Below, piece after piece: positions 54,743 to 63,229 of a stretch of 64,000 bases of DNA (positions within the stretch are counted from its first letter, which is position 1; every line of letters begins with the position of its first letter). The notes beneath the pieces were generated by a model. That model was not told the origin of the DNA. It did not search any database and saw only the letters and a list, made by a program, of their open reading frames with translations. The stretch comes from Azorinus chamasolen. Its lineage: Eukaryota; Mollusca; Bivalvia; Cardiida; Solecurtidae. The DNA is taken from assembly GCA_963576725.1 (NCBI GenBank), contig OY755236.1:69348379-69412378 (forward strand). Direction: 5' to 3'. The translations under genes were made by a program, and so were the position numbers.

Positions 54743-57591
54743 ACGACACTGAGCAGTCGGTATGTTTTACAGCAGGTAGGCTACAAAATTATGCTGAAAA
54801 CTGGCAAAAATTAACAAGTGATAGAAATGTCTTAGATATTGCTCTGCACTGTCATATTGATTTTGGTTCAGCAGTTCCTGAACAGAATTCACATGTTGAT
54901 TCATCATTCCTATGTAATTTGAAAGAAAAGCAAATTATTGATAATGAAATAGAAAAATTGCTAAAAATAGGAGTACTGAATCAAGTTCAAAGTGAGGAAG
55001 GTCAATTTCTTTCGCCAATTTTTACTCGGCCGAAAAAGAATGATCCAAATGAATACCGTATGATATTAAATTTGAAAGAGTTGAACAAATATGTAGAATA
55101 TCATCATTTTAAAATGGATTCATTTGAAACAGCATTAAAATTAATCAAGCCAAATTGTTACATGGCATCAGTTGACCTTCGCCACGCTTACTATTCAGTG
55201 AATATTGCAAAAGAACACAGAAAATACCTAAGATTTAGGTGGAAAGGTACCATCTATGAATATTCTTGTATGCCAAATGGTATTGCATGTGCACCTAGAC
55301 AGTTTACAAAACTTATGAAACCAGTATACTCTCGTTTGAGGCAAAGAGGCCATACAAACTCTGGCTATATTGATGACTCGATCCTTGTGAGTGATGAATT
55401 GAAAGAGTGTAAAAGCAATATCAAAGACACTGTCACTTTGATGGAACATGTTGGTTTTTTAATTCATCCAAAAAAGTCTGTATTAGTTCCAGTTCAAAAT
55501 CTTGTTTTTCTTGGCAATCATATAGATTCTGTGAGAATGATAGTATATTTAACAGATGATAGAAAACAAACCATTTTTGTTGAATGTACTTTTCTGAGGT
55601 CAAAGAAATGCACTACTATTAGACAGGTTGCACGAGTTATAGGACTAATTGTAGCATCTTTTTCTGCTGTAGAATTAGGACCATTGTTCTATAGAATTCT
55701 AGAAAAGGAGAAAAGCATAGCGCTTACCCTTAATAGAGGGAATTTCAATGCAAAAATGACTCTTACAAACAGCATGAGGGAAGAACTAGACTGGTGGATA
55801 GGTAATATTTTCACAGCCACAAGAAAAATTACTCATGGCCCTCCTTCAGTAATTATTATTACTGATGCAAGCACCTCAGGTTGGGGTGCTGTATGTAATG
55901 ATATACATACTGGAGGAAAATGGTCAGAGTCAGAGGCTGATCACCATATAAATTATCTAGAACTGCTGGCCATCTTTCTAGCTCTAAAGGCTTTTTGTAA
56001 GAGTTGTTCAGATGCTCATGTACAGGTTAGAACTGATAACACATGTGCCATGGCATGTATTAACAAAATGGGCACTTCAAGATCACAACCATTAAATCAG
56101 TTAACTAAGGATCTCTGGTTATGGGCTTCCAAGAAACATTTATGGCTCTCAGCTTGTTACATACCCGGGAAAACAAACATAGCAGATTTTGATTCTCGGC
56201 ATTGCAATGAAAATGTAGAATGGATGCTGGATACAAGAATTGTTGAAAAGATTTTTCAGCGTTGGGATAAGCCAAAACTAGACATGTTTGCATCAAGGCT
56301 AAATAAACAACTAAAGTGCTTTGTTTCTTGGAAGCCAGATCCAGAGGCTGAGTTCGTAGATGCTTTCTCTATGAATTGGTCTAATGTGTACTTTTATGCT
56401 TTTCCTCCTTTTAGTCTGATCCCAAGACTTTTGACCAAGCTGAGGGAAGAGAAGGGAACTTGTATATTAGTAGCACCAGTGTGGCACACACAAGCGTGGT
56501 ATCCAGAAGTTATGAGTATGGTGATAGAGGATCCATGCATCCTTCCCAAACACATTTTGTCGCTTCCACACACAAAGAAGAAACATCCATTAGACGAAAA
56601 ACTGACTCTAATGACCTGCAAGTTGTCAGGAAATTCTTACATGAGCGAAAATTATCGACAAGGTCTGCAGACATCATCATGCAGTCCTGGAGACCAGGAA
56701 CTCAAAAACAATACAACATGTATATCAAAAAGTGGTTTCAGTACTGTGATAAGGAAAAAAACTGATCGTTTTCAAACAAATTTAAGCTCAGTATTAGATT
56801 TTTTGTCTGAACTTTTTGATCAAGGACTTCAGTATAGTGCCTTAAATTCTGCAAGGTCAGCTTTGTCAGCTATTGGTATAGTTTTAGAGGGTTTTTCTGC
56901 AGGTTCGCACCCTCTCGTGATTAGATTTCTTAAAGGTGTGTACAATTTAAGACCTCCAAAGGCTAGATATTGTGAAACTTGGGATGTGTCTGCTGTATTA
57001 TCATATTTGAAGAGGCTGTCTCCTGTGACAACTTTATCACTTAAGTTTTTGACGTATAAGTTGGCAATGTTAATAGCATTAACAAGAGCATCACGCTCTC
57101 AGTCCTTGAGTTTACTTAGTATCAGTGACATGAGGAAAGAAACCTCAAAATATGTTTTGTTTTACAGTGGAGTATTAAAACAAAGTAGAGTAGGTGTAAG
57201 TACACCATTTGTTGAACTCCAGGTTTATCCTCAAGACGAGGACCTTTGTGTATATAAAACTTTAACAGTGTTCCTAGAAAAAACTAGCGAGTTCCGAGGA
57301 GAACATTCATCCTTGTTCATAAGTTACGTTAAACCTTTTAAGCCAGTTACAAGTAGTACTATTAGTAGATGGATAAAGGCTGTAATGACTTTATCAGGGA
57401 TTAATTGTGAAAAATTCAAATCGCATAGTGTGCGATCTGCATCTTCATCAAAAGCAAACAGCAATGCTGTGTCAGTGACAGACATTATGAAAGTAGCAGG
57501 ATGGTCTAGTGCTAAGACCTTTGCATTGTTTTATAACAAGACAATACAAAATGCAAGTTCCAGTTATAATACAGCTGTATTGACTCAATGA
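54712..57591 (+). CDS. ORF2, RT / RNase H / methyltransferase-like / tyrosine recombinase polyprotein
   Basis: Open in one frame from 54646; the first ATG is at 55060, inside the RT core, so translation probably enters by -1 shift from ORF1. Numbering from the TTG at 54919, the RT has YRMILNLKELN (46-56), D86 (VDLRHA) and YIDD (150-153). RNase H has D316, E348, D373 and the ADFDSR motif (422-427). The region 453-530 (LDMFASRLN, DAFSMNW, AFPPF) resembles the Dam-like methyltransferase of DIRS elements, but the catalytic (D/N)PPY is AFPPF. The recombinase has R726 (RSQSL), H836-x-x-R839 and Y872 (FYNK). Residues about 565-616 read the wrong frame: the true recombinase N-terminus is in frame 3 (see 56460). 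The single frame therefore fuses what is normally two ORFs. Confidence 0.85.
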   Translation, partial: LQDGGSQKTVDDTEQSVCFTAGRLQNYAENWQKLTSDRNVLDIALHCHIDFGSAVPEQNSHVDSSFLCNLKEKQIIDNEIEKLLKIGVLNQVQSEEGQFLSPIFTRPKKNDPNEYRMILNLKELNKYVEYHHFKMDSFETALKLIKPNCYMASVDLRHAYYSVNIAKEHRKYLRFRWKGTIYEYSCMPNGIACAPRQFTKLMKPVYSRLRQRGHTNSGYIDDSILVSDELKECKSNIKDTVTLMEHVGFLIHPKKSVLVPVQNLVFLGNHIDSVRMIVYLTDDRKQTIFVECTFLRSKKCTTIRQVARVIGLIVASFSAVELGPLFYRILEKEKSIALTLNRGNFNAKMTLTNSMREELDWWIGNIFTATRKITHGPPSVIIITDASTSGWGAVCNDIHTGGKWSESEADHHINYLELLAIFLALKAFCKSCSDAHVQVRTDNTCAMACINKMGTSRSQPLNQLTKDLWLWASKKHLWLSACYIPGKTNIADFDSRHCNENVEWMLDTRIVEKIFQRWDKPKLDMFASRLNKQLKCFVSWKPDPEAEFVDAFSMNWSNVYFYAFPPFSLIPRLLTKLREEKGTCILVAPVWHTQAWYPEVMSMVIEDPCILPKHILSLPHTKKKHPLDEKLTLMTCKLSGNSYMSENYRQGLQTSSCSPGDQELKNNTTCISKSGFSTVIRKKTDRFQTNLSSVLDFLSELFDQGLQYSALNSARSALSAIGIVLEGFSAGSHPLVIRFLKGVYNLRPPKARYCETWDVSAVLSYLKRLSPVTTLSLKFLTYKLAMLIALTRASRSQSLSLLSISDMRKETSKYVLFYSGVLKQSRVGVSTPFVELQVYPQDEDLCVYKTLTVFLEKTSEFRGEHSSLFISYVKPFKPVTSSTISRWIKAVMTLSGINCEKFKSHSVRSASSSKANSNAVSVTDIMKVAGWSSAKTFALFYNKTIQNASSSYNTAVLTQ
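56460..56768 (+). CDS. Recombinase N-terminal part in overlapping frame
   Basis: A 101-residue frame inside ORF2, one base off. Its second half (about residues 58-100) carries SADIIMQSWRPGTQKQY and YIKKWFQYC, the typical SAM-like N-terminal domain of DIRS recombinases. It stops at 56766-56768, directly after a run of seven A (56755-56761). The homologous reading then continues in the ORF2 frame (DRFQTNLSSVLDFLSEL). A separate overlapping recombinase ORF, broken by one extra A or read by +1 frameshift, explains this. Confidence 0.7.
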
Positions 57592-57769
57592 ACAGTTTTT
57601 GTTTAGTTATTAGTGATATTATACTAAGACATGTAATCTTATCAGGGTAGATAAGACAGTATTGCACAGGTGTGCTATAAGGGTTTTTTGTTTTCATTTG
57701 ATTACTCTCGATACTTGTTAAGTTCCTGATCATAGAGGAATTAATACAAATAATAGTTTAGCTTTGAAG
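57592..57769 (+). other. DIRS 3' noncoding segment
   Basis: AT-rich, non-repeat sequence between the ORF2 stop and the internal complementary region. It contains a TTTTTTG run; no polyadenylation signal is certain. Confidence 0.5.
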
Positions 57770-57892
57770 TCTCATATGAGAACGGAAGTGTTATGACGTA
57801 AAAGAATCCAAAAAATAAACGAGACTTACCTTGGTTAAGTCGATGTTTGTTTGAGATTCTTTGTAGTCATATAACACTGGAGTGATCAGATG
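57770..57892 (+). repeat. DIRS internal complementary region
   Basis: 57770-57807 is the perfect inverse of the left terminus (53263-53300). 57805-57892 is the perfect inverse of the right terminus (58050-58137). The two halves overlap by AAT, so the whole is the exact complement of the junction formed when the element ends are joined through one ATT. This is the template feature that defines DIRS elements. Confidence 0.9.
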
Positions 57893-58014
57893 CCCACCCT
57901 TTAAATAAGATTCGAGGAGAATTGTGTAATTCCCTCCCAAATACATAATTTATACATTTAAATGTCAATTAAAGGTTTGCAGTGAATTATTTGCATTAAT
58001 TCCTGCGCTTTAAA

Positions 58015-58137
58015 TACTGAAGGGCTATAGCTAGCACGTGCGCGCATCTCATCTGATCACTCCAGTGTTATATGACTACAAAGAATCTCAAACAAACATC
58101 GACTTAACCAAGGTAAGTCTCGTTTATTTTTTGGATT
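58015..58137 (+). repeat. DIRS right terminus (arms B' and C')
   Basis: 58015-58052 is the 38 bp inverted terminal repeat partner of 53295-53332. 58050-58137 is the 88 bp right extension copied in the internal region. It ends in GGATT; the last ATT is the shared insertion trinucleotide. Confidence 0.85.
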
Positions 58138-58331
58138 ATTATCAAATGTTTTGCTACGACAATTTATATGGGTATTATAATATAGTTGTTTTCCTACGAA
58201 GCCAGTGTATCAATTGGGAAGCGTTTTCCTACGAAAACAAAGTTGCCTTCGTAGGAAACAAATCTACTATAATACTCATATAAAATGTCGTAGCAAAACA
58301 TTTGATAATAATACGTAGTTGGCCCATAGTG

Positions 58332-58560
58332 TTTTAATGCCATTGTGAAAAGAGTAGACCCAGAGCAGACGTCTCCTGTAGGAGCCACCTGATAAGGGTC
58401 TGCTCTCTCTACTTATGGAATTATGGAGGTCTGAATCTATAAATCTATGAATCTGAATCTATGAACTTTTCTGTGTTCATGTGCCATTGTAAAAAAAATA
58501 ATCTAATTAATATTCATGATATCATTATTTCTCGCATGAATATTCATGGAGTAATGTGTT
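58332..58560 (+). mobile_element. Right part of the family C MITE hosting the foldback
   Basis: TTTTAATGCCATTGTGAAAA, then AGTAGACCCAGAGCAGAC hairpin, CTGTGTTCATGTGCCATTG, ATTAATATTCATGATATCAT and CATGAATATTCATGGAGTAA. The C start (AATATGCCTTT) lies on the other side of the nest at about 53230. Confidence 0.6.
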
Positions 58561-58571
58561 ATATAGTGTAC

Positions 58572-58770
58572 CTTTCAATTTCTGTAGGAAAGTCCTCAAT
58601 GTTGATATTGAAAACTTCAAGCAGAGAAAGATTGATCTCCTCCTGACTGGGTGGAGCCTCCACTTGAATGGGTGTGACCTCCTCTTTAGTGGGCGGGAAT
58701 CCCTTTAGGGTCATTGCCAGACTGTCCCGCCCCCTACGACTGCTCATTGTGCTCCATCAAGACCAAACAA
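58572..58770 (-). CDS. First coding exon of an unrecognised host gene
   Basis: On the minus strand TGTTTGTCTTGTTTCAG is a strong acceptor ending at 58771. The ATG is at 58745-58747 with an in-frame TGA twelve bases before its A, so translation starts here. 58 codons (MSSRRGRDSLAMTLKGFPPT first, NINIEDFPTEIE last) plus two bases lead to donor GTACAC, a weaker but legal site. The phase fits the exon at 45341-45168. The N-terminus is basic, then rich in Pro, Glu and Thr; no domain or signal peptide is recognised. An upstream 5'-UTR exon must lie at higher coordinates. The C MITE, the foldback and the DIRS element all lie in the intron that follows. Confidence 0.6.
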
Positions 58771-59081
58771 CTGAAACAAGACAAACATAATTAATGCTTC
58801 AATCTTTAACCTAAAATGTTTTGAATGCAGGATTGAAACAGACAATTATCTATAAGATTAGTAGAATACATGCTGTTCTGCATGCAAATTATTGACCCTT
58901 TCCTTCATATACATGTGTAAATGCTTTTTCACGACATTGCAAACAGAGTAGGAGGTTTCCTATCAGGGTCTGCTCTGTTTGCAAACTGTAATTTGCAAAC
59001 AGTGTAGACCCAGATCAGAGGGCTCTTAGAGGAGTCTTCTGATCAGAGTGTGCACTGTTTGCAAGTCAAATTCCTCTATAG
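58771..59081. other. Intron flank and hairpins
   Basis: A C fragment (58898-58985) is followed by an F hairpin (58998-59065; GCAAACAGTGTAGACCCAGA and partner). Confidence 0.45.
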
Positions 59082-59329
59082 TTAACCCTTCACTTGCTAT
59101 TCACGTCAATATACCTACATGTAAATAGTGAAGACCCTGATGGGACAGCTCCTGCAGGAGCTGTCTCATCAGGGTCTGCACTATTTACAAGTTGATTGTG
59201 TAACTAGTGCACTCCACAGCAGTGATTGCACAGCGATATACTTGTACACAGAAGAAATATGTAATTATACAACAGAGCATGGGTAAAGAAGGAGAAATAT
59301 ATCTTAAAATTCAGCAAGAGAAGGGTTAA
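59082..59329 (+). mobile_element. TTAA-type MITE, family A copy 10
   Basis: TTAACCCTTCACTTGCTATT start, AGCTCCTGCAGGAGCTGTC hairpin, end AGAGAAGGGTTAA. Confidence 0.8.
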
Positions 59330-59458
59330 ATACTGATGGGCTATTCGACTCTGAAAGTTCAGGGTTGAAAGGGGTTAAAGGATTAATAATAAGGGTCAAG
59401 TAGTTTCAACTCTTTGAATACTTCAATTTCAAATTGATATAGGCTACTATACGTGTTC

Positions 59459-59751
59459 AACCCTTTCCCTGTTGAATATTCATGTAAGAAATAATTATAT
59501 AATAAATATTTATTAGATTAATTTCTATAATTTTTCCTCAAACAGAAACTGTAGAATCATATCTATATTATACTGTAAGTAAACAAAGTAGACCTTGTTA
59601 TAGGAGCTGTCTGATCTAGGTCTACTCTGTTTGCAAAAAATGTGTTTATATGAAGGAATTGGTTAATGATAAAACACTATTTATCACAATGGTTTCAAGA
59701 AGTGGCTATTACAGAGGCATAGAAAGGCGTATTTATGGAGGAAAGGGTTAA
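59459..59751. mobile_element. Family C copy followed by a family B right half
   Basis: 59459-59666 is a C (inverted) with CCCTTTCCCTGTTGAATATT start, a shortened hairpin and GAAGGAATTGGTTAA end. 59663-59751 is a B right half (TTTATCACAATGGTTTCAAG, GGAGGAAAGGGTTAA) sharing that TTAA. Confidence 0.6.
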
Positions 59752-60149
59752 ATATGTTAGAGGATTTTCAATGACAAACAATGCAGATCTGATTTAGAAC
59801 AAACACTTTCCAAGTGCCAGATAACTTGTTTTCATTTATATGACTAAACTTTTGTCACAGAATCTTTGTTAAGGGAAGACAACAAAATTCCAATCAATAG
59901 TCAGTGTTCAAAATTATGGGATTTCTTTCACTTCTCTTTGATCTTCTTACTATCGGAGAAATTGTTTATACAAGGATATATATAATCATCTTCAGATGAC
60001 ATAAGGGGTCGTCTTATTCAAACATTAACTTTGGAAATCATACATCTGTTTACGGTATTATAAATACCCTAATTTGGACACCAGCTCATTCCTCTCTCCA
60101 TGAGTTTGTAAAGATGAATATATTTCAACTTGGCATCATTATGATAACT
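59752..60149. other. No gene seen
   Basis: Unassigned intergenic sequence. Confidence 0.4.
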
Positions 60150-60405
60150 TCAACCCTTTCTCTCATATAAACGCCATGTCACACATTTGCAAACAGAGTA
60201 CACCCAGATCAGACACTCCGTTTGATCAGGTTCTGCTCTGTTTGCTTATGAAACCGTTTGCTTATGAAATATATCCGACTCTATAGTTTCTATCAATACC
60301 AAAACTCCTGTGTACATTCACCATTACAAAATCCAGCTAATATAAATACAAATGTATCCATGATATCATTATTTCTTACTTGTATATTAAACAGGGAAAG
60401 GGTTA
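60150..60405 (+). mobile_element. C/D-type MITE copy
   Basis: CCCTTTCTCTCATATAAACG start, GCAAACAGAGTACACCCAGA hairpin, TATTTCTTACTTGTATATTA, end CAGGGAAAGGGTTAA. A 19 bp phrase (GTTTGCTTATGAAA) is locally duplicated at 60240-60270. Confidence 0.6.
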
Positions 60406-60562
60406 ATTAGATTAACAAATTAGCAAACAGTGAAGACCTTGATCTAAGGAGCAGTCGGCACTATCTGCCTAACTTGGTCAGTCAGAATTCTTATAGTAAT
60501 TAGGGTGATGCCATTTTTTCTTGCATGAATATTCAGAGTAAATGGTTAATCAGCTTTACAAA
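60406..60562. other. MITE fragments
   Basis: A weak hairpin half (60423-60470) and a C end (GCATGAATATTCAGAGTAAA, 60523-60545). Confidence 0.4.
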
Positions 60563-60854
60563 TCAGTGGAGAGAGGATATCTAAATACTTGGCGTACATA
60601 GGCTAAGTGGAGAGTGGATATCTAAATACTTAGGGTACATAGGCTAAGTGGAGAGAGGATATCTAAATACTTAGGGTACATAGGCAAAGTGGAGAGAGGA
60701 TATCTAAATACTTAGGGTACATAGGCTAAGTGAAGAGAGGATATCTAAATACGTAGGGTACATAGGCTAAGTGGAGAGAGGATATCTAAATACTTAGGGT
60801 ACATAGGCTAAGTGGAGAGAGGCTATCTAAATACTTAGGGTACATAGGCTAAGT
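60563..60854. repeat. Minisatellite, 41 bp unit, about 7 copies
   Basis: The unit is GGAGAGAGGATATCTAAATA plus CTTAGGGTACATAGGCTAAGT. Copies differ at only a few positions, so the array is young. Confidence 0.85.
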
Positions 60855-61235
60855 CTTAATTCTTTGGTCACTAAATAATTGTCTAACTATTGTCAATAGA
60901 TAAAATTGTCTTCCACGAAAATTCCTCCATTTCTCTAAAAATTACAGTCAAAGTGCCAAACAGTTTGAAACCAAATGCGACGTAAGTTACTCGCCACATT
61001 TGGATCCAAACAGTTTGCATTTGCTGCTAGTAGTAATTGTGTAACAATTGGAAATTTCCTGATGTTCAAATTAACCTTTCAAGCTAAATTAACACTGTGG
61101 ACTATCATATCAGTGTCCACTCAGTTTAAAAAGACTTAAAATTGCAACATGGTTGTGAATGACAAACAAAAATAATTAAATAAACAGTGCAGACCCTGAA
61201 CCTCTAGAAACTCTTTGATCTGGGTCTACACTGCT
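60855..61235. other. Family I and F hairpins
   Basis: 60955-61018 is a family I hairpin (CAAACAGTTTGAAACCAAAT and partner). 61180-61235 is F-like (AACAGTGCAGACCCTGAACC). No gene. Confidence 0.45.
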
Positions 61236-62992
61236 TGAAAATGCCAGTGCATTCATATACCACATTCCAAATACCTGTGCACTCATATACAGTCTAATCA
61301 CGATACTACGGATCACGTTCGAACGAAATACCGGTTTGCTACGAATAACACCCCAGGTCCCGGCCGATTTTGTTCTCGTTTCAATTGCAAAAAGATGCAA
61401 AAGTACGAAAATGCTAAACTACGAAAAACACGTTATTGCGAGAGGTTTTCGTAGTCCCTTAAACACAAAAACAGTAGCAAAAAGATGCATTTTTACGAAT
61501 CTCACCTGTGCGATATTTTTACACTTCTGAGTCAGCATAATTATCCATTGTTGACACATCTGGCCTGCCCGATACGCTTTAACACGTAGCGTGTTATGAT
61601 CAGCACCCGTGTTTGTTTGTAACAGGATTAGACTAACTACATATCAAATGTATCAAATGATTAAAGCTTGTATTGTGCAATTATGCACAATTACGTTTTC
61701 ACACACATCGTGTTATAAATGATTAGCATACAGGCATACTGGCGTGTTTGTTTGTAGTCAATGTCTCATAGCATATAAATCTTGCAACAGTTACACTGGT
61801 CATCAAACCTGTGTCTACACTGCTTCTATACGCATATAAACGATATCACAGTTTTCTATGCAATTTCTTTTTTTATTCCTGAATAAAAATATGAACCATT
61901 GTATTGATTCGTTTCTTGTTTTATACATAACCCTTATGGATTGCTAGAAAGTTCGAGTTCATGTCTCTAGTTAAAGGGAGCATTTAAATACTAAAATCCT
62001 TATGCTGTCACCAAATTCTACACTCCACGTTCGAAAGAATAGTCACAGAATATGGTTTGATGAAAAAGAATGAACAGAATCTTTGGAAATGACTCGTTTA
62101 CTCCCTCCTATCTAGAGTTTTGTGAACCCGTTATGCACTGGCATATGACATTACACATTACGATTTGACCACCTCTTGCATGAGGCGTGTGATACAAAAT
62201 CATTAATGTACACTGTAGTAAGCGGGAATGTGAGTAGATTGTCAAACAAGGCATAAAATATATTAAATTTAACACAAACATGTACAGCAATATCTTTATT
62301 ATGCAACAGTAAATTGCGACAATAGTATTACATATAATGACCAATACAATATCGATGTATGGTATATGTGTATGCATTCACTACGAAACCAAGAAAAGGT
62401 TTGTGGAAATTAGTTCGTATCCTAAAGATGCATTAATACGAAAATGCGAAACTACAAAAAATCGGCCCGACCCGGTCCCGATTCGTAGTATCGCGATTAG
62501 ACTGTACCACATTTCAAATGCCAGTGCACTCATTTTCCACATTCCAAATGCCAGTGCACTCATTTTCCACATTCCAAATACCTGTGCATTCATATCCCAC
62601 ATTCCAAATGCCAGTGCACTCATATCCCACATTTCAAATGCCAGTGCACTCATTTTCCACATTCCAAATGCCAGTGCACTCATTTTCCACATTCCAAATA
62701 CCAGTGCACTCATTTTCCACATTCCAAATACCAGTGCACTCATATCCCATATTTCAAATGCCAGTGCACTCATTTTCCACATTCCAAATACCAGTGCACT
62801 CATATCCCACATTTCAAATGCCAGTGCACTCATTTTCCACATTCCAAATACCAGTGCACTCATTTTCCACATTCCAAATGCCAGTGCACTCATTTTCCAC
62901 ATTCCAAATGCCTGTGCACTCATTTTCCACATTCCAAATGCCAGTGCACTCATTTTCTACATTCCAAATGCCAGTACATTAATTTCCCACAC
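61236..62992. repeat. 30 bp minisatellite interrupted by a pogo-like element
   Basis: The unit is ATGCCAGTGCACTCATTTTC plus CACATTCCAA. Two units lie at 61236-61289 and about 16 at 62505-62992. ATTTTCC and ATATCCC variants alternate in blocks. Because 30 is a multiple of three and the unit lacks stops, frames of 154-225 residues run through it on both strands; these are artefacts. Confidence 0.85.
61290..62504. mobile_element. Pogo/Tigger-like non-autonomous DNA element 4
   Basis: The ends CAGTCTAATCACGATACTAC and the complement of CAGTCTAATCGCGATACTAC are inverted; TA flanks both. TACGAAA words recur in the terminal regions in both orientations. Length 1215 bp, with no transposase frame. 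It is inserted at the TA of a CATATACC variant of the 30 bp satellite unit. Confidence 0.75.
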
Positions 62993-63229
62993 ATTGAAAG
63001 GCTTAATTGTTTAAATGCAGGAAACAAGTGTATTGACATTTGCAAACAGTGTAGAACCAAAAAAGGTCTCCTAGATCAGAGTCTGCACTGTTTGCCATTT
63101 AAACACTCTCAAAAATAAAACGTTTCATTAAACAGTGATGGAACATTCCATTTTGAACTAGAAACAGTCACTGAATGTGACAAACTCTTTGATAGTAAAA
63201 TATGGAAATGAAAATGGGTTAAAACTATA
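62993..63229. other. Family F hairpin and spacer
   Basis: 63040-63100: TTTGCAAACAGTGTAGAACC and partner AGATCAGAGTCTGCACTGTT. No gene. Confidence 0.45.

Larger units (their letters stand above)
53263..58137 (+). mobile_element. DIRS-type tyrosine-recombinase retrotransposon, full length
   Basis: A 4875 bp element with Gag-like ORF, RT, RNase H, methyltransferase-like and tyrosine-recombinase regions. Its ends are inverted and it has an internal complementary region instead of long terminal repeats. It carries ATT at both edges and produces no target duplication, as expected for recombinase-mediated insertion of a circular intermediate. All paired arms (38, 38 and 88 bp) are identical, so the insertion is young. 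It lies antisense in an intron of the putative minus-strand host gene. Confidence 0.9.
53244..58331. mobile_element. Palindromic foldback element split by the DIRS insertion
   Basis: The left end is CACTGGGGGCCAACTACGT (53244-53262). The right part, 58138-58331, is almost entirely one palindrome and ends with the inverted form (ACGTAGTTGGCCCATAGTG). A 6 bp TTTTAA flanks both outer ends (53238-53243 and 58332-58337). Joining 53262 to 58135 recreates the same sequence as the complement of the right end (ACGTATTATTATCAAATG). The element was about 216 bp long and encodes nothing. Confidence 0.8.

Noticed and set aside
62337..63014. Frames of 225, 190 and 154 residues on both strands with a ten-residue periodic repeat
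   Set aside because: They are created by the 30 bp minisatellite: the unit length is divisible by three and has no stop in several frames on both strands. There is no start context, splice site or non-repeat extension.
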